This document shows positions 53,887 through 61,360 of a DNA stretch of 64,000 nucleotides, piece after piece. The stretch's first letter is position 1. Each line of letters opens with the position of its first letter. The translations under genes and the position numbers were made by a program. The notes below the pieces were generated by a model, which was not told where the DNA came from, did not search any database, and saw nothing but the letters and a program-made list of their open reading frames with translations. Origin of the DNA: Paenibacillus monticola (GTDB taxonomy: Bacteria > Bacillota > Bacilli > Paenibacillales > Paenibacillaceae); NCBI RefSeq assembly GCF_009664975.1, contig NZ_WJXB01000006.1, positions 62,001 through 126,000 on the forward strand, written 5' to 3'.

Positions 53887-54114
53887 ATGCCCAAAGGAAT
53901 ACTACTGTTCCCGATGCTTATTTTTGGTCTTATATTTGTTAGCGGGTTGTTAAATGCTATATCTCCAAGGTTGATGTGGAAAACGTTTGAAAGCTGGAAA
54001 GCGACTAAAGAGCCAAGCAATACTTATTTCATGGCCCGAAGAATTTCAGGTATTCTTGCTATGCTTATCGTTTCTGGCCTGTTATTATTTCCATACTTCA
54101 TGAGTAGACAATAA
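53887..54114 (+). CDS. Small membrane protein (DUF6199-like)
   Basis: A 75-residue protein with two hydrophobic segments (about 4-24 and 52-70) and an intervening PRLMWKTFESWKATKEPS block, which resembles DUF6199-type small membrane proteins. AAAGGAGG lies 7 bases before the ATG, so it is surely translated. Function unknown. The 260-base region before it holds nothing recognisable. Confidence 0.7.
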   Translation: MPKGILLFPMLIFGLIFVSGLLNAISPRLMWKTFESWKATKEPSNTYFMARRISGILAMLIVSGLLLFPYFMSRQ

Positions 54115-54133
54115 AAAAGTATGCATTAAATGC

Positions 54134-54347
54134 AGCTCTATTTAAAAATCAGAGGTTGACTAAACATGCGGGTTGAGCGGAGGGTCGGAGGGATTCTGGA
54201 GAAACGAAGTGTTCGCCTTTAAAGCCCAATTTCACCCTATACTCATTGTTCAATCAGGAAATTGGGCTTTAACAGCGATCGTAAGAACTCTCCGAACCGT
54301 AGCGGTTCTACTCACAATAGGTCAACCGCTGATTTTGGCTTTGAGCC
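54134..54347 (+). repeat. 214-bp palindromic interspersed repeat, copy 2
   Basis: About 90 percent identical to the element at 6635-6847, in opposite orientation. Outer arms AGAGGTTGAC / GTCAACCGCT and inner stem AAAGCCCAATTTC / GAAATTGGGCTTT. Compared with copy 1 the stem carries a paired G-C to A-T change. It sits between the small membrane gene and the ABC exporter pair. Confidence 0.8.
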
Positions 54348-54370
54348 TTAAATGCCCCTACCAAATACAG

Positions 54371-56110
54371 CTATACAGCTGCAAATTGACTGTTATACAA
54401 CTGGGCATAATACCCGCCGCTCTCCAGCAGCCCATCATGTGTGCCACTCTCGACGATATCGCCATCCTTCATAAAGAGAATCAGGTCCGATTCACGGATC
54501 GTCGAGAGCCGGTGGGCGATCACAAAGCTGGTGCGCCCAGCGATCATGGTCAGAAAAGCCTTCTGGATGCGTAATTCTGTCAGTGTATCGATGCTGCTGG
54601 TGGCTTCATCCAGGATAAGCATTGGCGGATCAGCGAGCATGACACGTGCTATCGTTAGCAGCTGTTTCTGTCCTTGAGACAGATTGTCCCCCGAACCGGT
54701 AATCTTCGTCGCATAGCCCTCCGGCAGACGTTTGATAAAGCTGTGCGCATTAGCTGCTTTGGCGGCGGCAATAACTTCCTGCTCTGTCGCTTCAGGCTTG
54801 CCATACACAATATTCTCCTTAATACTGCCTCCAAAAAGCCACGTATCCTGCAGCACCATACCGAAATTACGCCGCAGACTGTCACGGGTAAGGGTAGTTA
54901 TGTCAATGCCATCAATAGAGATCGAACCACTATCCACTTCATAAAAACGCATCAGCAGGTTGACCAGTGTTGTCTTGCCAGCACCAGTCTGTCCGACAAT
55001 CGCCACTCGAGTCCCTGACTTCACTTCCAGACTGAATCCAGTAATCAGCGGGCGCTCCGGATTGTAAGCGAACTTCACCTTGTCAAACCGAATTGTGCCT
55101 TGACTCGACTCCAGCTGCAACGCCGATTTAGGTTCAGGTCGTTCTGGTGGCAGATCAAGGATACTGAAAATACGCTGCGCCGAAGCCGTTGCGGATTGCA
55201 GTTGCGTAATCACCCCGGTAATTTCATTAAAGGGCTTGGCGAACAGGTTCGAATAGATCAGAAAGCTGGACAGATCTCCTACCGTCAAATGGTTCATAAT
55301 AACCAATACACTGCCGATCATAGCAATGACAGAGAAGGTAATATTGTTGACCAGACGAGTCGTCGGATTCGACAAAGAGCCGTAGAACTGCGATTTCACA
55401 CCCGTTTGGTATAAGGTCTCATTCCGTTCCACGAACTGGGTGTATGCACGATCTTCGTAGTGATATGCCTGCACTACCTTTTGTCCGCCGATCATCTCTT
55501 CCACATAACCGTTCAGTCCGCCGAGAATCTTGGCTTGTTCGCGGAACAGCGCTTGCGAGCGCATGGTAATAAAGCGAGCCACAAAAAAGGTGGCCGGAGC
55601 CGATAACAGCACAACCACCGTCATCAGCGGGCTGATGTAGAGCATAAGTCCGATTGCACCTGCGATAGTGACCACACCCGTTAGCAGCGTGGAGAAGCCT
55701 TGCAGCAGCCCGTCAGAGACGGCATCCATATCATTCACAAAGCGGCTGATGCTGTCCCCTTGCGGATGATTATCATGGAACTTCAGCGGCAGTACATTCA
55801 ATTTGTCAAAAAGCTGGCGCCGAAGGTCATACACTGTCCGGTAAGCAATCCGATTTGTGTAATACGTCAGCAGCCAGCCGAAGAAGCTGCCGACTACATA
55901 AACAACTGCCAAAATAGCAAGCAGCTTGAGCACACCAGTGAAGTCCACCTGACCTGGACCCACCATATGGTCTACAGCCCGCCCTATGAGCAACGGGCCA
56001 ATCAAGCTGGCAATCACACTGAGTAGCGCGCAGGTCACTGCTCCTATAGCTATATTTTTATATTGTCCGGTATATCCTAAGACTCTTTTCCAAGTATCCT
56101 TGTTATTCAT
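54371..56110 (-). CDS. Heterodimeric ABC exporter subunit, consensus-site half
   Basis: A 579-residue half-transporter: six-helix exporter domain (about 15-310) and ATPase (about 335-575) with Walker A GQTGAGKTT, signature LSQGQ and Walker B LILDEATSSID, with the catalytic glutamate present. It pairs with the next gene upstream (4-base overlap). Together they resemble YheI/YheH and LmrCD multidrug exporters. Confidence 0.93.
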   Translation of the reverse strand: MNNKDTWKRVLGYTGQYKNIAIGAVTCALLSVIASLIGPLLIGRAVDHMVGPGQVDFTGVLKLLAILAVVYVVGSFFGWLLTYYTNRIAYRTVYDLRRQLFDKLNVLPLKFHDNHPQGDSISRFVNDMDAVSDGLLQGFSTLLTGVVTIAGAIGLMLYISPLMTVVVLLSAPATFFVARFITMRSQALFREQAKILGGLNGYVEEMIGGQKVVQAYHYEDRAYTQFVERNETLYQTGVKSQFYGSLSNPTTRLVNNITFSVIAMIGSVLVIMNHLTVGDLSSFLIYSNLFAKPFNEITGVITQLQSATASAQRIFSILDLPPERPEPKSALQLESSQGTIRFDKVKFAYNPERPLITGFSLEVKSGTRVAIVGQTGAGKTTLVNLLMRFYEVDSGSISIDGIDITTLTRDSLRRNFGMVLQDTWLFGGSIKENIVYGKPEATEQEVIAAAKAANAHSFIKRLPEGYATKITGSGDNLSQGQKQLLTIARVMLADPPMLILDEATSSIDTLTELRIQKAFLTMIAGRTSFVIAHRLSTIRESDLILFMKDGDIVESGTHDGLLESGGYYAQLYNSQFAAV

Positions 56111-57855
56111 TGTCCCGACTCCTCACTGGATAGCTGCGACAGGCAGATTTCCTTGTACTCCACACAGCTGATCATCAGTTCCTCATGGGTTCCAACGCCA
56201 GCAATCCTGCCTTCCTCAAACACCAATATTTTATCCGCTTGCCGCACCGTGCTGACCCGTTGGGATACAAGAAGCACCGTCATTTCCTGACTGCTCTGCT
56301 GCAGTGCCCGCCGAAGCGCCGCATCGGTCGCAAAATCCAATGCGCTTGAGGAGTCGTCGAGAATCAGAACCTGTGGCTGACCGACCACTGCGCGGGCAAT
56401 CGTCAAGCGCTGTTTCTGTCCGCCGGATAGATTCGTTCCTCCACGGGATACTTCTGTAGCCAGACCTTCAGGAAGCTTTTGAACAAATTCCTCCGCCTGT
56501 GCTACAGACAAGGCCAGCTTGAGCTCGTCATCCGTCGCATCCTCCTTGCCCCAGCGGATATTGTCGGCTATTGAGCCGGTAAACAACACTGCTTTTTGCG
56601 GAACAATCCCGATTTCCGCACGCAGCTGCCGCAGGGGATACTCCTTCACATTGACACCCTCAACGTAGATATCACCCTGCACAGCATCATAGAAGCGGGG
56701 AATTAGATTTACAAAAGTAGACTTGCCAGAGCCTGTACTGCCGATTAGTCCGACCGTCTCCCCACGGTTAATCATAACGGAGATATCATTCAGCGCCAGT
56801 TCGCCGGTTGTGTTATAACCAAAGGATACATGATCAAATGAAATGACCGGAACCGCCTTATCTAACTTACTCAAGACCGCATTTCCCTTGTCTGCTACGG
56901 AAGCTGTGACAGCCAGCACCTCGTTCACACGGTTGGCGGAAGAGGCAGCTTTGGTAAAAATAATGACCAGATTCGAAACCACGATCAACGCCAGCAGAAT
57001 TTGGGTGATGTAATTGATAAAAGCAATAATCTCACCCTGTGAGAGTCTTCCTCCATCAATATGAATCCCGCCAACCCAGAGAATAGCTATGATTGCAGCA
57101 TTCACCACTAATGTTGTCAACGGACCTAGCCAAGCAGAAATGCGGCTGACCCGAATAGCCGTTGCGGTCAGATCTTCGGAGGCTTCATTAAATCGGGCTC
57201 TCTCCTCCCGGCTCTTCGCGAAGGCACGGATAACCCTAATCCCGGATAGATTCTCGCTCAGCACGACCGCAAGTCGATCCAGCTTCTGCTGATACTTGCG
57301 GTACATGGGTGAAGTGCGAGTGATAATAAAGTATAAAATAAGTGCAAACACCGGGGTTGCCGCCAGCAAAACCAGAGACAGCCGAAAATCGAGAATCATC
57401 GACATGATAATGGCCCCGATAAAGATAAACGGAGCACGGATAACCAGCCGAATCAACATCGCTACAGCTAGTTGGAGCTGGTTAACATCGTTCGTTATGC
57501 GGTTAATCAACGTAGGCGTACCAAAGATATCCAGTTCAGCGTACGAAAAAGAGGAAATGTGCTGGAACATTTTATTCCGCAGCGTTGTGCCAAAGCCCTG
57601 TGAAGCCCGGGCCGCGTAAAACTGGCAGACCATGGAACAGCCAAAGCCCAGTATGGACATCAGCACCATGAGTCCTCCCATACGATACACATACACCGAA
57701 TCGTGTTTGCCAATGCCATTGTTAATAATCAGGGCCACGATCGTCGGCAGCAGCAGCTCCAGAATCGCTTCGAACAGCTTGAATATAGGACCAATAATAG
57801 CTTCTTTTCGATACGGCTTTAAGAATACAGCAATTTTCAGCAAAGTTATCCACAC
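56107..57855 (-). CDS. Heterodimeric ABC exporter subunit, degenerate-site half
   Basis: A 582-residue half-transporter: exporter domain (about 15-310) and ATPase with Walker A GSTGSGKST, signature LSGGQ and Walker B LILDDSSSALD. The Walker B catalytic glutamate is replaced by Asp, which is the usual mark of the degenerate site in such heterodimers. The start is preceded by GGTTGGGTG. The partner gene overlaps by 4 bases. A LysR gene is divergent from it. Confidence 0.93.
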   Translation of the reverse strand: MWITLLKIAVFLKPYRKEAIIGPIFKLFEAILELLLPTIVALIINNGIGKHDSVYVYRMGGLMVLMSILGFGCSMVCQFYAARASQGFGTTLRNKMFQHISSFSYAELDIFGTPTLINRITNDVNQLQLAVAMLIRLVIRAPFIFIGAIIMSMILDFRLSLVLLAATPVFALILYFIITRTSPMYRKYQQKLDRLAVVLSENLSGIRVIRAFAKSREERARFNEASEDLTATAIRVSRISAWLGPLTTLVVNAAIIAILWVGGIHIDGGRLSQGEIIAFINYITQILLALIVVSNLVIIFTKAASSANRVNEVLAVTASVADKGNAVLSKLDKAVPVISFDHVSFGYNTTGELALNDISVMINRGETVGLIGSTGSGKSTFVNLIPRFYDAVQGDIYVEGVNVKEYPLRQLRAEIGIVPQKAVLFTGSIADNIRWGKEDATDDELKLALSVAQAEEFVQKLPEGLATEVSRGGTNLSGGQKQRLTIARAVVGQPQVLILDDSSSALDFATDAALRRALQQSSQEMTVLLVSQRVSTVRQADKILVFEEGRIAGVGTHEELMISCVEYKEICLSQLSSEESGQ

Positions 57856-57989
57856 CCAACCTAAGATTTATGTAATTTGATTTATGAACAAGACCCGTTA
57901 TGATTATGTCATATCTTCTTTCATATTAATAATATTGGATTCGTCTTATTCCGATATGAATAGCATATACCAAATTCGGAGGTTTTCGC

Positions 57990-58856
57990 ATGGATATCAG
58001 ACAACTCAGATATTTTCTGGCTATCGCTGAGGAAGGACAGATTACCTCAGCTGCGCGGAAGCTGCAAATGGCTCAGCCCCCGCTCAGTCAGCAGCTCAAG
58101 CTGCTGGAGGAAGAGCTTGGGGTAAAGCTGGTCGAGCGAGGGGCTCGTAGCGTACAACTGACAGATGCAGGCATTATTTTGCGCAACCGGGCACAACAAA
58201 TCCTTGAATTGACCGATTCGACCACTAGAGAGATTAATGATTTTGTGAAAGGCTTGAAGGGGAGCCTCTCGATTGGCACCGTGTCTTCTTCCGGAACTAC
58301 ATTGCTGCAGGATCGGCTGGGCGAATTCCACAAGAACTATTTAGGCGTCACTTTTGAAATTCATGAAGGGAATACCTTTATGGTCATCGATTTGCTCAAC
58401 AAAGGCATTGTCGAAATCGGTATTGTCCGCACCCCTTTTAACACTAGCAATCTGGAATGCCTTTACATCAATTCGGAACCTATGATCGCTGTTATGACCC
58501 CTGATTATGAATGGAATCCGAGCGATACTGGCATTGACCTCGGGCAGCTACAAGATAAGCCGCTCATTATTTACCGCCGGTTCGAGCAGCTCATTCGTGA
58601 GACTTGTCTGGAGCATGGCTTCGAGCCACTCGTCTTCTGTATGAACGATGATGCGCGCACTACGCTGCTCTGGGCAAACGCTGGACTTGGTATCGGAATC
58701 ATTCCCAAATCTGCTTTTGAGCTGGCTAACCATGGCAATCTGCTCTATAAGGAAATCAGGTGCGAAGCACTGCATACCCGTGTGGCCGCAGTCTGGATCA
58801 AGCACAAGTATTTGTCAACGCTTGCTACCAAGTTTATCGAAAGCTTTCAGATTTAG
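57990..58856 (+). CDS. LysR family regulator
   Basis: A 288-residue LTTR: N-terminal winged HTH (MDIRQLRYFLAIAEEGQITSAAR) and a periplasmic-binding-type effector domain (about 90-285). The 134-base divergent spacer to the ABC exporter suggests it controls that pair. GGAGG lies 7 bases before the ATG. Effector unknown. CTGCAA/TTGCAG arms just after the stop (58857-58880) may act as a weak terminator. Confidence 0.92.
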   Translation: MDIRQLRYFLAIAEEGQITSAARKLQMAQPPLSQQLKLLEEELGVKLVERGARSVQLTDAGIILRNRAQQILELTDSTTREINDFVKGLKGSLSIGTVSSSGTTLLQDRLGEFHKNYLGVTFEIHEGNTFMVIDLLNKGIVEIGIVRTPFNTSNLECLYINSEPMIAVMTPDYEWNPSDTGIDLGQLQDKPLIIYRRFEQLIRETCLEHGFEPLVFCMNDDARTTLLWANAGLGIGIIPKSAFELANHGNLLYKEIRCEALHTRVAAVWIKHKYLSTLATKFIESFQI

Positions 58857-59160
58857 CTGCAAAATATGAAAAGTTGCAGTTTAAAGCTGGCGGACTATAT
58901 AGCTGCTATTTCACTTTCGAAGGGTGTAGGGAACACCAAGCGGACTCAGGCGACGCTATTGAAGCAAAGATAGGTTCTTTTGGAAAGAAATGTGGTCAAT
59001 AACGTCCCTGGTGTCCGTCAAACTCCGAAATCGCCTGATTTCGAGCAAATAGGGGCTTCACAGTCCGGTTCCTACCTTGTACTCTCTTACTCATTATCTC
59101 TTCCTATGAAGTCCACTAGGTCAACCTCTGTTTCTGAGATAGAGCCATATAAATTCCCGA
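58857..59160. other. Intergenic region with one repeat end
   Basis: No gene. At 59120-59146 the sequence GTCAACCTCTGTTTCTGAG followed by ATAGAGCC resembles the outer arm of the 213-bp repeat (6821-6847), but the inner part differs; it has its own short stem CGAAATC/GATTTCG at 59027-59045. It may be a diverged or hybrid member of the same repeat family. Confidence 0.4.
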
Positions 59161-59204
59161 AAAAAATACCCCACCCTGGTCAAAGCACCAGTCGCGGGGT
59201 ATTT
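59161..59204 (-). terminator. Terminator of htpG
   Basis: AAATACCCC / GGGGTATTT outer and CTGGT / ACCAG inner arms; on the minus strand followed by seven T. Confidence 0.9.
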
Positions 59205-59242
59205 ATGTTGCTCATAGATGTATGTTCGGCAAATGCGCCGGT

Positions 59243-61123
59243 TTAGACCATGATTTTGCAAATATCATTAGTGAATTGTACAGGGTCACTGACCTGCAGA
59301 CCTTCGATCAATAGCGCCTGGTTATACAGCAAATGTGTATAGAGGCTCAATTTCTCTTTATCTGTTTCAGACGCGGCCTTCAAGGAGTGGAATACTTCAT
59401 GGTTGATGTTGATTTCCAGTACCTTGTCTGCTTGCACATCTTGGCCAGTAGACATGGATTTTAATATTTTCTCCATCTCAATTGTCAGTTCACCCTCAGT
59501 GGACAGGCACACCGGATGTGTCTTCAGTCGCTTGGAGGCTTTGACGTTCTTCACTTTACCGGACAGAATGCCCTTCATCGCTTCAAAAAGCTCTTTATTC
59601 TCGCTTTCTTCCGCTTCTGTAGGCTTCTCGCTCTCATCCGCTTCAATGCCGAGGTCGCCGCTGGATACCGATTTGAATTCCTTCTCTTTATAGGTCGCAA
59701 TAACCTTGATCGCGAACTCATCAATATCATCCGTCAGGTACAGCATTTCATAGCCCTTATCCGCCACGATTTCAGTTTGCGGCAGCTTCTCGATGCGTTC
59801 AACCGATTCACCGGAAGCATAATAGATAAATTTCTGCTCTTCAGGCATTCTGGCAATGTACTCATCCAAGGTAACAAGTTTCTTCTCAGTGGAGGAGTAG
59901 AACATTAGCAGGTCCTGCAGTGTTTCTTTATTGATGCCATAATCGTTGTATACGCCAAATTTCAGCTGTCTGCCAAACGCTTTGTAGAACAACTCGTATT
60001 TATCTCTTTCATCCTTCAATAGACTTTGCAGCTGACTCTTGATCTTGTTCTTGATGTTCTTGGCGATCAGTGTCAACTGGCGGTCATGCTGCAGCATTTC
60101 GCGGGAGATGTTCAGGGAAAGATCCGAAGAATCTACCATCCCTTTAACGAAGCTGAAGTAATCCGGCAGCAGATCCGCACTCTTGCTCATAATCAGCACG
60201 CCATTGGAATACAGCTCTAAGCCCTTCTCATATTCCTTCGTATAGTAATCATACGGTGTGCTTTCGGGAATAAAGAGAATCGCATTATACTCTACCGCGC
60301 CATCAGCACTGATATGAATATGCTTCAACGGTTTATCGTAACCATAACGTTTCTCAGCATAGAAGTTGTCATAATCTTCTGTGGTGAGCTCATTCTTATT
60401 CTTCCGCCAGATGGGCACCATGCTGTTCACGATTTGTTCTTCGATAACTTCCTCGAATTCCGTCTCACTGCCTTCTTTAGGCTGGCTGCCGGTAACGTCC
60501 ATCTTGATCGGGAAACGGATGAAATCAGAATATTTTTTGATAATGGATTTGAGGCGGTACTCTTCCAGATAATCATCGTATTGTTCATCTTCGGTATTCT
60601 CTTTAATGGTCAAAATAACCTCGGTACCAACTGTTTCCTTCTCGTAAGGCTCAATGGTGTAGCCATCTGCGCCTAGGGATTCCCATTTGAACGCCTTGTC
60701 ACTGCCCAGAGCCTTACTGATTACAACAACATCATCTGCTACCATAAAAGCGGAATAGAAACCAACCCCGAACTGTCCGATGATATCGTGGCCATCTTTA
60801 GCCTCGTTCTCATTCTTAAAGGCCAATGAGCCGCTTCTCGCGATAATACCGAGGTTACTCTCCATCTCTTCTTCGGTCATACCAATACCCGTATCAGAGA
60901 TCGTCAAGGTTCTGCTGGCTTTATCCACAGTCACTTTAACGTAATAATCCTCTTTATTGAACACCAATTCTTCATCAGACAGTGCTTTGTAATAGATTTT
61001 GTCAATCGCATCACTGGCATTGGAGATCAGCTCCCGCAGGAAAATTTCCTTTTGCGTATAAATGGAGTTAATCATCATTTCCAGCATTCTTTTCGATTCT
61101 GCTTTAAATTCTTTTTTAGCCAT
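59243..61123 (-). CDS. htpG: Heat-shock chaperone HtpG (Hsp90)
   Basis: A 626-residue Hsp90 homologue, colinear with bacterial HtpG. N-terminal GHKL ATPase with the [11 protein letters not shown] motif, [15 protein letters not shown] and the lid region, then middle and C-terminal dimerisation domains. ATP-dependent cytosolic chaperone. The ATG follows GAAGGGAG at 12 bases. A perfect CIRCE operator and a TTGACA promoter lie upstream, so it is a HrcA-regulated heat-shock gene in this organism. Confidence 0.96.
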   Translation of the reverse strand: MAKKEFKAESKRMLEMMINSIYTQKEIFLRELISNASDAIDKIYYKALSDEELVFNKEDYYVKVTVDKASRTLTISDTGIGMTEEEMESNLGIIARSGSLAFKNENEAKDGHDIIGQFGVGFYSAFMVADDVVVISKALGSDKAFKWESLGADGYTIEPYEKETVGTEVILTIKENTEDEQYDDYLEEYRLKSIIKKYSDFIRFPIKMDVTGSQPKEGSETEFEEVIEEQIVNSMVPIWRKNKNELTTEDYDNFYAEKRYGYDKPLKHIHISADGAVEYNAILFIPESTPYDYYTKEYEKGLELYSNGVLIMSKSADLLPDYFSFVKGMVDSSDLSLNISREMLQHDRQLTLIAKNIKNKIKSQLQSLLKDERDKYELFYKAFGRQLKFGVYNDYGINKETLQDLLMFYSSTEKKLVTLDEYIARMPEEQKFIYYASGESVERIEKLPQTEIVADKGYEMLYLTDDIDEFAIKVIATYKEKEFKSVSSGDLGIEADESEKPTEAEESENKELFEAMKGILSGKVKNVKASKRLKTHPVCLSTEGELTIEMEKILKSMSTGQDVQADKVLEININHEVFHSLKAASETDKEKLSLYTHLLYNQALLIEGLQVSDPVQFTNDICKIMV

Positions 61124-61173
61124 GAATAAATAGATCTCCCTTCAAAATGAACATCTTGTCCAGCACAGAAACA

Positions 61174-61200
61174 TTAGCACTCCAATAGCCTGAGTGCTAA
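61174..61200. promoter_or_regulatory. CIRCE operator (HrcA site)
   Basis: TTAGCACTC-N9-GAGTGCTAA, exact 9-9-9 match to the CIRCE consensus, in the 5' untranslated region of htpG between promoter and start codon. Confidence 0.95.
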
Positions 61201-61210
61201 TCCTACCTTT

Positions 61211-61240
61211 TATATAACATAAACTCAAATTTGCTGTCAA
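61211..61240 (-). promoter_or_regulatory. SigA promoter of htpG
   Basis: TTGACA (61240-61235) and TTATAT/TATATA (about 61217-61211) on the minus strand with a 17-18 base spacer, directly upstream of CIRCE. Confidence 0.8.
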
Positions 61241-61301
61241 TATATTATGGAAAACTCCTGTATTTTGTTAAATTTGCGGCTCTACATAGTAACATAGCAA
61301 T

Positions 61302-61342
61302 AACCCAGCTCCGTCCGCATCGAAGATGCTGGGAGCTGGGTT
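61302..61342 (-). terminator. Terminator of the TPR protein gene
   Basis: An 11-bp perfect stem AACCCAGCTCC / GGAGCTGGGTT just after the stop; T-rich further on. Confidence 0.8.
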
Positions 61343-61360
61343 GAGCAATGCTAAGGTTAT

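Noticed and set aside
54173-54574. 133-codon plus-strand ORF
   Set aside because: It lies inside the palindromic repeat and runs antisense into the ABC exporter gene; a similar ORF exists in the other copy only because the DNA repeat is shared.
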